This document shows positions 9,111-15,781 of a stretch of DNA of 24,171 nt, one piece after another; position 1 is the first letter of the stretch; every line of letters begins with the position of its first letter. This DNA comes from a virus: positions 1 through 24,171 of IMG/VR virus record IMGVR_UViG_3300024518_006512. One strand, written 5' to 3'. The position numbers were made by a program, and so were the translations under genes. A model generated the notes under the pieces. It had not been told where the DNA came from. It worked only from the letters and a program-made list of their open reading frames with translations, and did not search any database.

Positions 9111-10292
9111 TTGCTCTTTCAGACGCTTGATGACAAAAAGGACTGTGTTGGAATTTTCTATGGTGATCTAATTTTTGGAGAAAACCTTCCCCACGACCTG
9201 ACTCACACTTGGTCATATTCAGGATTTCTCAAGGAAAGGGAGATTGAGTATGGCAAACTTTATTGTGGAGGAAAGTCCTTGGATATCGTATGCCCAGAGG
9301 CCCTGAGGGAGCGCTGGGAAGACGCAAGCAACAAACTCAAGGCTTTCATCAAATCATTTAATACGGCTCGTGTATCGCTTGATGAGAACTGTTTTTTTGA
9401 TTTGGTTCCTAAAAAATTCCTCATAGAGTTTTGTCAGGTTAAAAATAAAATATGTGAACACGTCTTTGACTATTATAGTCGTCCAATAAATTATGATTAT
9501 CTTGTATCTCTGTCTAAAATATTAGAAGACATGAAATACAGAAAATTAAACATAAACCCAAAGAATTTATCTTTGTTTAAATCAGAACATAGAAAGTTTG
9601 CACAAAACTTAAATAAGATTGAACATTCGTGCAAGTTTAATATCTTTGGAACAAAGACGGGAAGATTGACGACAGAGCCTAGAAGTTTCCCAATATTGAC
9701 TCTTAAAAAGGAACTTAGGTGCACAATCGAACCACATAATGATTATTTTGTAGAATTGGACTTTAATGCGGCGGAATTGAGAACCCTGCTTTCTTTACAG
9801 GGAAGGCAACAGCCGGAGGGGGATATCCATGAGTGGAATATTAAAAACATATTTCAAGACTCACTAACTAGGGACGAGGCTAAAAAAAGAATTTTTGCTT
9901 GGCTCTACAATCCCGAAAGCGACGACCATATGTGCGAACGCGCGTACAATAGAGAGTTGGTGGTACAAAAATACTTCACTCAGGGCCAAGTGACGACCTT
10001 TTGGGACAAGGTGATTCCTTCGACAGAAAGAACTGCATTGAACTATATTATTCAGAGCACTTGTGCAGAAAATGTCCTGAGACAAATGATAAAGGTGTCT
10101 AATTATTTAAAAGGATGTAAATCATATGTTGCTTTCCCGATCCATGATTCTATTGTACTTGACCTTTCTAATGAAGACAAAGAAAGATTGCCAGAAATCA
10201 TAGATATTTTCTCCAACACTACTCTTGGTAAATTTAAAGTGAATATAGGTGTTGGCAATAATTTTGGAAGACTAAGAAAGCTGGAGGTGTGA
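9111..10292 (+). CDS. Compact family A DNA polymerase
   Basis: This 393-aa protein begins with TTG at 9111, 5 bases after a GAGG that overlaps the upstream stop codon. The C-terminal 215 residues contain all family A polymerase motifs: T-x-T-G-R-L (181-186), motif A L-D-F-N-A-A-E-L-R with catalytic Asp217, the O-helix R254-x3-K258-x3-F262-x3-Y266 with E. coli Pol I spacing, E-R-T-A-L-N-x3-Q (Arg307, Asn311, Gln315), and motif C H-D-S with catalytic Asp346. The usual Glu after Asp in motif C is Ser. Segments between motif A and the O-helix, and between the O-helix and Arg307, are shorter than in Pol I. No 3'-5' exonuclease motifs are visible in the N-terminal 170 residues. The 5'-3' exonuclease is a separate gene at 14816. 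It is probably the phage replicative polymerase. Confidence 0.92.
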   Translation: MLFQTLDDKKDCVGIFYGDLIFGENLPHDLTHTWSYSGFLKEREIEYGKLYCGGKSLDIVCPEALRERWEDASNKLKAFIKSFNTARVSLDENCFFDLVPKKFLIEFCQVKNKICEHVFDYYSRPINYDYLVSLSKILEDMKYRKLNINPKNLSLFKSEHRKFAQNLNKIEHSCKFNIFGTKTGRLTTEPRSFPILTLKKELRCTIEPHNDYFVELDFNAAELRTLLSLQGRQQPEGDIHEWNIKNIFQDSLTRDEAKKRIFAWLYNPESDDHMCERAYNRELVVQKYFTQGQVTTFWDKVIPSTERTALNYIIQSTCAENVLRQMIKVSNYLKGCKSYVAFPIHDSIVLDLSNEDKERLPEIIDIFSNTTLGKFKVNIGVGNNFGRLRKLEV

Positions 10293-10293
10293 A

Positions 10294-11133
10294 GTGAATA
10301 TTATAGGATTGGGATCCGCAGGGTGCAAGGTGGCAGATGAACTCTCACAGCATCCTCAATATAAAATTTTTAAAATAGATGTCGGCATTTCTGGAGATGG
10401 ATGTTATAATATACCAAGCTTTGAGGCGCCCGAAGAATTTGAAGCATATAAATTTCCAAAGATGAAAACTTTTTTCAAGGGAATTGTTGGGGAGACTACA
10501 TTCGTTGTTGCCGGCGGTGGCAAAGCCTCTTGTGCTTCTTTAAAAATTCTTCAAAACATCAAACATTTGCCCATTTCTATCCTCTATATCAAGCCAGATT
10601 TAGAAATGCTAAATCAGACACAAAAAATGCAAGAAAGATTAGTTTTCGGCGTGCTTCAAGAGTATGCTCGCTCTGGTATTTTTGAGAAAATTTGCCTAGT
10701 TTCCAATACAGTGCTTGACTCGGTAGTGGGCGGCGCGCCAATTATCGGTTATTATGATAAGCTAAACGAAGCGCTTGTTTCCGTTTTCCATATGATAAAT
10801 GTATTTTATAATACAGATGCGGCCATTGGTAAAATTGAAAAACCAAAAGAAACCCACCGCATTGTCACGATCGGGCTTTTCGACGTGGAAAAAAATGAAG
10901 AAAAAATGTTTTTTTCCCTTGACAACTCTCGTGAAAAATGTTATATTTATAGTATAAGCGAGGAGAAGCTGAAAACAGATAAAGAATTATTTAGGAGATT
11001 GAAAAATCAAATAAAATTAAAATCAAAAGAAAATGTCAATATAACATATGCAGTATACTCGTCAGATTATGAACAAGATTTTGGATATATTATAGAAAGA
11101 ACACCACACATACAATTACAGGAAGTAGAGTGA
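10294..11133 (+). CDS. FtsZ/tubulin-like phage protein of unknown role
   Basis: This 279-aa protein starts with GTG at 10294, six bases after GGAGG. The N-terminus I-I-G-L-G-S-A-G-C-K-V-A-D-E-L looks like the first nucleotide-binding loop of the FtsZ/tubulin superfamily. Residues 70-83 (F-V-V-A-G-G-G-K-A-S-C-A-S-L) occupy the place of the Gly-rich GGGTGTG phosphate loop but are not canonical. A helical stretch near residues 154-173 (Y-Y-D-K-L-N-E-A-L-V) may correspond to the later core helices. The protein is shorter than FtsZ and appears to lack much of the C-terminal domain. From memory, related proteins of unknown function are conserved in T4-like cyanophages close to replication genes. 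Polymerisation or GTPase activity is not shown by the sequence. A promoter lies inside the gene. Confidence 0.6.
   Translation: MNIIGLGSAGCKVADELSQHPQYKIFKIDVGISGDGCYNIPSFEAPEEFEAYKFPKMKTFFKGIVGETTFVVAGGGKASCASLKILQNIKHLPISILYIKPDLEMLNQTQKMQERLVFGVLQEYARSGIFEKICLVSNTVLDSVVGGAPIIGYYDKLNEALVSVFHMINVFYNTDAAIGKIEKPKETHRIVTIGLFDVEKNEEKMFFSLDNSREKCYIYSISEEKLKTDKELFRRLKNQIKLKSKENVNITYAVYSSDYEQDFGYIIERTPHIQLQEVE
10919..10947 (+). promoter_or_regulatory. Internal sigma70-like promoter
   Basis: TTGACA (10919-10924), a 17-base spacer ending in ATGT, and TATATT (10942-10947) lie inside the tubulin-like gene. The box arrangement and the AAAAATGTTATATT run are nearly the same as in the promoter at 11396. 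It could give extra transcription of the 89-aa gene at 11130 and of the SSB gene. Its position inside a coding region lowers the confidence. Confidence 0.55.
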
Positions 11134-11399
11134 AAGCAAATTTAGGAATTTTTAAGAAGAAAGACGGGAGCCTGAGGACGATGAAATTCGTTGAGTTGGT
11201 AGACCTCCCAGAAGGATTTTTTATTTCCCAGACCAAGGGCACCAGCAAGAAAACAAATCTTACCGAAGGAAGCAACCTTGTTTGGGATTTGGATAAGCAA
11301 GGATTTCGTGTTTTTAACAAAAGCACGACTGTTGGAGAGATTGAGACTTTCAATATCGAGAGTCTTGAAAACTTTGAAAAATTTAAAAATAATGCTTGA
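11130..11399 (+). CDS. Conserved small phage protein, unknown function
   Basis: This 89-aa protein starts with GTG at 11130, overlapping the upstream TGA (GTGA), with GGAAG as a weak ribosome site. It reads as a small beta-rich domain: F-K-K-K-D-G-S-L-R-T-M-K-F-V at the start and L-V-W-D-L-D-K-Q-G-F-R-V-F-N near residues 69-82. I recall similar short proteins next to uvsX/SSB-region genes in T4-like aquatic phages, without a known function. It is coupled to the tubulin-like gene and followed by the SSB promoter, whose -35 box overlaps this gene's stop codon. Confidence 0.7.
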   Translation: MKANLGIFKKKDGSLRTMKFVELVDLPEGFFISQTKGTSKKTNLTEGSNLVWDLDKQGFRVFNKSTTVGEIETFNIESLENFEKFKNNA

Positions 11400-11424
11400 C
11401 AAGCATTCAAAAAAATGTTATATT
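11396..11424 (+). promoter_or_regulatory. Sigma70-like promoter of the SSB gene
   Basis: TTGACA (11396-11401), a 17-base spacer ending in ATGT, and TATATT (11419-11424) precede the SSB gene. A second, perfect TATAAT follows at 11426-11431 but is too far from the -35 box. The -35 box overlaps the TGA of the upstream gene. Transcription starting near 11431 would give a leader of about 70 bases that begins with a hairpin. Confidence 0.8.
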
Positions 11425-11433
11425 ATATAATAG

Positions 11434-11457
11434 AAAGACGAGAGATTTGTCGTCTTT
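11434..11457 (+). promoter_or_regulatory. Leader hairpin of the SSB mRNA
   Basis: A perfect 8-bp stem (AAAGACGA at 11434-11441 with TCGTCTTT at 11450-11457) and an 8-base loop lie at the predicted 5' end of the SSB transcript, 46 bases before its start codon. Five loop bases (11443-11447) could pair with 11475-11479 to give a short pseudoknot. It may stabilise the mRNA or serve autoregulation, as the T4 gene 32 leader pseudoknot does; that role is inferred. No T run follows, so it is not a terminator. Confidence 0.5.
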
Positions 11458-11503
11458 ACTTTAGCCAATGGCACAATTTCAATAATAAAAGGAGAAAATT
11501 AAC

Positions 11504-12277
11504 ATGGCATTAGATATCGCAAAAATTCGAGCACGGCTCGATAGCGTAAAAAGCAACGGAAAAGCTGGGGGGTCGTTTTGGCGCCCCAAGGATGGTACTC
11601 AAACAATTCGTATTGTACCAACGGAAGATGGCGACCCCTTCAAGGATTATTGGTTTCATTATAACTTGGGCCCAGATCAGAGAGGCGGCTTGCTTTGTCC
11701 AAACAAAAATCACGGAGAGGATTGTCCAATCTGTAATTTTAAGGACCAACTCTGGAAAGAATTTAACAGCAATCAGGATCCTGATACGATGAAGCTCGCA
11801 AAAGACTTGAGCCCTCGTCAACGCTTCTTTTCACCAGTTATGGTCCGCAGTGAGGAATCAGAAGGAATCCGTATCTGGGGCTATGGGAAAGAGGCATATA
11901 CCTCACTCCTTAATTTGGTTTTGAACCCCGAGTATGGAGATATTACAGATATCGATGACGGAACCGATCTGACTCTCACTTATGGTAAGCCACCCGGCGC
12001 CCAGTTTCCAAAGACTACTTTGACGCCCCGCCGACGCACATCGCCACTTTGTGACGAGGCCGTAGGGGGAGAAGAGGAATGTTCTCGTCTGATGGACAAC
12101 ATCCCAAATATTGATAGCCTTTTCCCCAAAAAGACACAGGAAGAAGTCCAAGCCGCTTTGGACGGATTTATTCAGTCTTTATCTGGATCAGAGGATACTA
12201 TTGATCAGGCAGACGTTTCAGTGCCGTCTACTACATCTGATGTGGTGGCTGCATTTAATGAGTTGACAGGAAACTAA
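11504..12277 (+). CDS. gp32-like single-stranded DNA-binding protein
   Basis: This 257-aa protein starts with ATG at 11504 after AAGGAGA. It follows the layout of T4 gp32: a basic N-terminal segment (residues 1-20), an OB-fold core beginning F-W-R-P-K-D-G-T-Q-T-I-R-I-V-P, a zinc-ribbon-like cluster Cys65, His70, Cys74, Cys77 in the loop where gp32 binds zinc, and an acidic Ser/Asp/Glu-rich tail of about 40 residues that would recruit partner proteins. gp32 has 301 residues, so this is a shorter member. It would coat ssDNA at the fork and load the recombinase encoded at 13061. It has its own promoter and leader hairpin and is followed by a terminator, consistent with strong, separate expression. 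Confidence 0.9.
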   Translation: MALDIAKIRARLDSVKSNGKAGGSFWRPKDGTQTIRIVPTEDGDPFKDYWFHYNLGPDQRGGLLCPNKNHGEDCPICNFKDQLWKEFNSNQDPDTMKLAKDLSPRQRFFSPVMVRSEESEGIRIWGYGKEAYTSLLNLVLNPEYGDITDIDDGTDLTLTYGKPPGAQFPKTTLTPRRRTSPLCDEAVGGEEECSRLMDNIPNIDSLFPKKTQEEVQAALDGFIQSLSGSEDTIDQADVSVPSTTSDVVAAFNELTGN

Positions 12278-12286
12278 CACCCCCCA

Positions 12287-12332
12287 CCGCAGGGAGGCAC
12301 GGGTTTATAGGTGCCTCACTTTATTTTTTTTA
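12287..12332 (+). terminator. Terminator with repeated GAGGCAC hairpin, copy 1
   Basis: GAGGCAC (12294-12300) pairs perfectly with GTGCCTC (12311-12317) across a 10-base loop and is followed by ACTTTA and a run of eight T. It closes the SSB transcription unit. Seventeen bases ahead of and into the hairpin (12287-12303) are identical to 12826-12842 after the next gene, so this is a repeated element. Confidence 0.85.
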
Positions 12333-12344
12333 AAAGGAAAAACC

Positions 12345-12812
12345 ATGACTACAGCTACAACTGGCGATAATGTTTCTGTTCATTATCGCGGCACATTAAC
12401 AGATGGTACCGAATTCGATAACTCGTATTCTCGCGGTACCCCGATTGAATTTGAAATTGGAAGTGGCCAAATGATTTCTGGCTTCTCCGACGCTATCGTA
12501 GGGATGGCAGTGGGAGATAAAAAGACAATTAGCCTCACTTCTTCCGAGGCATATGGGGAGGTTAATCCAGAGGCATCAACCTCAATCCCGCGCACATCGT
12601 TTCCAGCGGAAGTGGAGTTGACAGAGGGCATGCCAGTGCCGCTGGCCACTTCTGACGGGAGGCACTTGCTCGGAAGAGTGAGTGAAGTTGATACCGAAAC
12701 GGTGACCGTAGATTTAAATCATCCACTGGCGGGAAAAGCTCTGCAGTTCGAAGTTGAATTGATGGGTGTGGGCACTACAACAACCACGCCAGAAGAAGAC
12801 ACCACCACATAG
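12345..12812 (+). CDS. FKBP-type peptidyl-prolyl isomerase, SlyD-like
   Basis: This 155-aa protein starts with ATG at 12345 after AAAAGGA. It has the FKBP core with V-H-Y-R-G-T-L-T-D-G-T-E-F-D-N-S (residues 12-27, active-site Tyr14, Phe25 and Asp26), G-S-G-Q-M-I-S-G-F-S-D-A-I-V-G-M (39-54), and the SlyD-type return V-D-L-N-H-P-L-A-G-K-A-L-Q-F-E-V-E-L (122-139). Residues about 68-120 replace the flap, matching the chaperone insert of SlyD. No signal peptide and no His-rich metal-binding tail are present; the end is a Thr/Glu tail. It would speed proline isomerisation and help folding in the cytoplasm. The gene stands alone between two near-identical terminators and has no visible promoter, so it depends on read-through. 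It may have been picked up as a cassette. Confidence 0.93.
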   Translation: MTTATTGDNVSVHYRGTLTDGTEFDNSYSRGTPIEFEIGSGQMISGFSDAIVGMAVGDKKTISLTSSEAYGEVNPEASTSIPRTSFPAEVELTEGMPVPLATSDGRHLLGRVSEVDTETVTVDLNHPLAGKALQFEVELMGVGTTTTTPEEDTTT

Positions 12813-12825
12813 GATACCCCCCTGC

Positions 12826-12862
12826 CCGCAGGGAGGCACGGGGTACAGGTGCCTCACTTTTT
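12826..12862 (+). terminator. Terminator with repeated GAGGCAC hairpin, copy 2
   Basis: GAGGCAC (12833-12839) pairs with GTGCCTC (12849-12855) over a 9-base loop, followed by ACTTTTT. The sequences CCGCAGGGAGGCACGGG and AGGTGCCTCACTTT are shared with copy 1, so a near-identical hairpin lies on each side of the prolyl isomerase gene. The T run is shorter than in copy 1, so termination may be partial. Confidence 0.75.
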
Positions 12863-12876
12863 AATAAGGAAGTGTG

Positions 12877-13056
12877 ATGACAAAAGAATATCTACAGCGA
12901 CGCAGCGCACGACTTGCCCGAAAAAGTGCCAAGAGAAAACTAAAAGCGACGGCTAAGAGGATTGCAAAGCAACAGAAAAAGCATGAAGAAAACGTTCGTC
13001 GCCGCAAGGAACAGGCCGAGCGCCGCAAGCTCCTCGAAAATGGGATGCGGGGGTAA
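12877..13056 (+). CDS. Very basic 59-aa protein, unknown
   Basis: I chose ATG at 12877, six bases after AGGA, over the in-frame GTG one codon upstream. The 59 residues hold a large excess of Lys and Arg with regular heptad-like spacing (R-R-S-A-R-L-A-R-K-S, then K-A-T-A-K-R-I-A-K-Q-Q-K-K) and no Cys, so a single long basic helix is likely. I do not recognise a family. The gene lies between the second terminator and the recombinase gene and ends 4 bases before the latter, so the two are probably co-translated. A nucleic acid-binding role is suggested only by charge. Confidence 0.65.
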   Translation: MTKEYLQRRSARLARKSAKRKLKATAKRIAKQQKKHEENVRRRKEQAERRKLLENGMRG

Positions 13057-13060
13057 ATAA

Positions 13061-14167
13061 ATGGCAAGAAAAACAAAATCATCGGGTAAACTTACGATGC
13101 AAGAAATGAGAAAACTTGTCAACAAAAAGGCCGGTATGAATGTCGCCTTCGACCTCAAGGAAGAAAATCCAACTGAGGTGAAGGAATGGATTCCCACCGG
13201 CTCTCGTTGGCTTGATTCAATTATCTGTCGAGGAAAATATGCAGGAATTCCCGTAAGTAAAGTTGTCGAAATTGCGGGCCTTGAGGCCACAGGAAAGTCC
13301 TATATGGCTGCACAAATTGCAGCAAATGCTCAAAAGAAGGGCATTGAGGTAGTTTATTTTGATTCGGAGTCTGCAATCGACCCATCCTTTTTGGCAAATG
13401 CCGGCTGTGATTTAGATAGGCTTCTATATATCCAGGCCACTTCTGTTGAGTTTGTTTTGGAAACCATCGAAGAGCTTTTGGACTCCGGCAATAAAATGCT
13501 GTTTATCTGGGATTCGTTAGCGCTGACTCCCTGCGAGAGTGAGGTGCAGGGAAGCTTTGACCCAATGTCCCAAATGGCCATGAAGGCTCGAATTTTAGCA
13601 CGAGCAATGTCAAAATTAACAATTCAGATTGCAAATGCGGATGCGACCCTGTTGGTCCTAAATCAGTTGAAGACAAATATTACGAGAATTGCTTCTGAGG
13701 CGATGACTACCCCATATGTGACTCCGGGAGGAAAAGCTATGAGTTACGCCTACTCTCTTCGAATCTGGCTCACAGGCCGCAAAGCGAAGAAGAGTTTCGT
13801 ACTTGACGATAATGGATTCCGAATTGGATCCGAGGTCAAAGTAAAATTAGAGAAGTCTCGCTTCGGAACCTCCGGGCGACAATGTAATTTCCGCATCCTT
13901 TGGGGCGGGAATGATGTCGCCATCCAAGACGACGAGTCACTCTTCGATGCTGTGAGTGGATCCGATAATATTATCCAGTCAGGAGCCTGGTATACTATGG
14001 TTTTTGAGGATGGCTCAACAGAGAAATTCCAGTCAGCGAAGTGGGTTGAGAAAATGCAAGATGATAAATTCCGCCAACGTGTTTATCAGATTATAGATGA
14101 GGAAATTATTTATAAATTCGAGAGACGCGAGGGAAAAGCAGAAGATTTTTATGAATCCGAAGAGTAG
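13061..14167 (+). CDS. uvsX: UvsX/RecA-type recombinase
   Basis: This 368-aa protein contains the RecA core: Walker A G-L-E-A-T-G-K-S (residues 73-80), the catalytic Glu region V-Y-F-D-S-E-S-A-I-D (Glu103), Walker B L-F-I-W-D-S-L (Asp151), and N-Q-L-K-T-N (201-206) at the start of DNA-binding loop L2, followed by T-P-G-G-K-A. Length and the start of the L2 region are closer to T4 UvsX than to bacterial RecA. It would form a filament on ssDNA and drive strand exchange for repair and recombination-dependent replication with the SSB protein at 11504. The ATG at 13061 follows the previous stop by 4 bases. The symbol uvsX reflects family resemblance. Confidence 0.92.
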   Translation: MARKTKSSGKLTMQEMRKLVNKKAGMNVAFDLKEENPTEVKEWIPTGSRWLDSIICRGKYAGIPVSKVVEIAGLEATGKSYMAAQIAANAQKKGIEVVYFDSESAIDPSFLANAGCDLDRLLYIQATSVEFVLETIEELLDSGNKMLFIWDSLALTPCESEVQGSFDPMSQMAMKARILARAMSKLTIQIANADATLLVLNQLKTNITRIASEAMTTPYVTPGGKAMSYAYSLRIWLTGRKAKKSFVLDDNGFRIGSEVKVKLEKSRFGTSGRQCNFRILWGGNDVAIQDDESLFDAVSGSDNIIQSGAWYTMVFEDGSTEKFQSAKWVEKMQDDKFRQRVYQIIDEEIIYKFERREGKAEDFYESEE

Positions 14168-14187
14168 ATTCATAACTATATTATATT

Positions 14188-14823
14188 ATGTCTGATGATA
14201 TTTTAAAAATGAAGCATCACAAGCTCCTTTTCGAGCTTAAATTTTTGTATGCCGATTTGGAATACCACCAAACCATGCAAAATCACGCAACACAAAAATT
14301 CCAAGAAGAGTTTTTGAAATATTCAGAAGAGAATAAGACTCTTAAGATTATGTTTCCTGACGCCGAGGTGCCTCCCCCCACGAAAGGGGAGGCACCTCAA
14401 GTAGACAACGAGAAAATTTTCAAAATAGATAAAAAGAAAATAAGCAAGGAGGTGGCTGAATTATATAAAAAGGTGGTTTCAGTAACTCATCCAGATAAGT
14501 CAATTAATCTATCTAAACAGGAAAAGAGGCATAGGAAATCGGTCTTTTTAAAAGCGTCGGAGGCAGCACAGGAAGACAATTTATTTGCACTGCAACAGAT
14601 TGCGTTGGATTTAGGTTTTGAATTAAGTTCTCCGACAGAAAATCAAATTCAAATATTTGAAAAAGAAGCTGAAAAAATAAAACATAGAATAAAAGATATC
14701 ACAAAAACATATGCTTGGAGTTGGCACATGACAGCAGAAAATGAGAGAAAAGGGCAGATAATGGAAGAATATAATAATTTAATGGTGTTCAGGGCAGCTG
14801 AAAAAAGCACAGACGATGACTAA
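14188..14823 (+). CDS. J-domain-like (DnaJ-type) protein
   Basis: This 211-aa protein has an N-terminal coiled coil (about residues 1-55), a Pro-rich linker (58-72) encoded by a palindrome, and a J-like domain at about residues 85-145: helix E-L-Y-K-K-V-V-S-V-T, then the His-Pro-Asp motif at 101-103, a basic stretch K-R-H-R-K-S, and helix F-L-K-A-S-E-A-A. The HPD motif is the essential DnaK-stimulating element of J-domain proteins. A charged helical C-terminus follows. There is no Gly/Phe region, zinc domain or peptide-binding domain, so it is not a full DnaJ. It probably directs host DnaK to phage replication complexes. The following gene overlaps it by 8 bases. Confidence 0.8.
   Translation: MSDDILKMKHHKLLFELKFLYADLEYHQTMQNHATQKFQEEFLKYSEENKTLKIMFPDAEVPPPTKGEAPQVDNEKIFKIDKKKISKEVAELYKKVVSVTHPDKSINLSKQEKRHRKSVFLKASEAAQEDNLFALQQIALDLGFELSSPTENQIQIFEKEAEKIKHRIKDITKTYAWSWHMTAENERKGQIMEEYNNLMVFRAAEKSTDDD
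14365..14398 (+). repeat. In-frame palindromic repeat inside the J-domain gene
   Basis: A perfect 13-bp inverted repeat (GAGGTGCCTCCCC at 14365-14377 and GGGGAGGCACCTC at 14386-14398) surrounds an 8-base loop. Its arms contain AGGTGCCTC and GGGAGGCAC, the same nine-base words that form the arms of the terminators at 12294 and 12833, but in the opposite order. It is read in frame as the Pro-rich linker V-P-P-P-T-K-G-E-A-P. No T run follows it. It looks like a palindromic element inserted into a protein-tolerant site. Confidence 0.8.
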
Positions 14824-15781
14824 ATCAAAGAGGTTATTGATAGTTGATGCTCTAAACGCATATTTCCGAGCATATATTGTTAATCCGAGTCTATCAAAGA
14901 ACGGCCAACCAATCGGGGGTTATAAAGGATTTCTTGGAATCCTGCAAAAGCTTTGTCGAGAAATGAAGCCGGCTGAGATTATCATCGCTTGGGACGGCGC
15001 CGGCGGATCCTTACGCAGAAAAGAGGTCAACTCCAACTATAAGGAGGGTCGAAAGCCTATTCGCCTCAACCGCGATGTCCGAGTGTTGACAAAAGATGAG
15101 GAGATGCAGAATAAGGTTTGGCAACAATATCGCTTAATGGAGATGCTTAACTTCATGCCCGTCATCCAATTGATGGCTGATCGGGTCGAGGCTGATGACA
15201 TCATCTCATATGTTGCTCAATCCCCGCAGTATTCAGGCTGGGAAAAGATTATCGTGTCGAGCGACAAGGACTTCTTTCAACTTTGCGATGATGAAACAGT
15301 ACTTTATCGCCCCATACAAAAGAAGTTTATCAACAAGCCGAGGATCCTGGAGGAGTTTAAAATTCACCCAACGAATTTTGCTTTAGCTCGTGCTATGGCG
15401 GGAGATAAGTCCGACAACCTCCCAGGGGTCAGGGGTGTTGGCCTGGGTACCATTTCAAAAAGATTACCATTCTTTGCCGGTGAAGAGTCAGTAACAATTC
15501 CGGAACTTATTGAGTTTTGTGAAAATGATAATACGGGTCTAAAGGCCTTCTCTTCGATATGCGAAGCAGAAGATATTATTAAGGAAAATTATAAAATTAT
15601 GCAGCTTTACTCGCCGACAATGTCAATCGATGATAAAAGCAGGATAAAATACATTCTTGATAATTTTGAGCCACAGTTTAACAAGACGGAAGTAATTAAG
15701 CGCATGGCGGAAGACGGTTTCGGAAATTGGGATACGTCAGACTTGTTTACTACATTCAAAAGAATTTCAAATAAGTCTTGA
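14816..15781 (+). CDS. 5'-3' exonuclease / flap endonuclease (RNase H-like)
   Basis: This 321-aa protein belongs to the 5' nuclease family of Pol I N-terminal domains, T5 D15 and T4 RNase H. Metal-binding acidic residues are in place: Asp11 (L-L-I-V-D-A-L-N), Asp60 (I-I-A-W-D-G), Glu125-Asp127-Asp128 (V-E-A-D-D-I), Asp150 and Asp152 (V-S-S-D-K-D-F), and Asp197 and Asp200 (G-D-K-S-D-N), followed by a helix-hairpin-helix-like G-V-R-G-V-G. It would remove RNA primers and flaps. With the polymerase at 9111 it provides the two activities that bacterial Pol I holds in one chain. The gene overlaps the J-domain gene by 8 bases, and its stop codon overlaps the -35 box of the helicase promoter. Confidence 0.93.
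   Translation: MTKSKRLLIVDALNAYFRAYIVNPSLSKNGQPIGGYKGFLGILQKLCREMKPAEIIIAWDGAGGSLRRKEVNSNYKEGRKPIRLNRDVRVLTKDEEMQNKVWQQYRLMEMLNFMPVIQLMADRVEADDIISYVAQSPQYSGWEKIIVSSDKDFFQLCDDETVLYRPIQKKFINKPRILEEFKIHPTNFALARAMAGDKSDNLPGVRGVGLGTISKRLPFFAGEESVTIPELIEFCENDNTGLKAFSSICEAEDIIKENYKIMQLYSPTMSIDDKSRIKYILDNFEPQFNKTEVIKRMAEDGFGNWDTSDLFTTFKRISNKS

Noticed and set aside
14177-14187. TATATTATATT directly before the J-domain gene as a -10 box
   Set aside because: No -35 match at 16-18 bases upstream and the boxes abut the start codon, leaving no leader or ribosome site.
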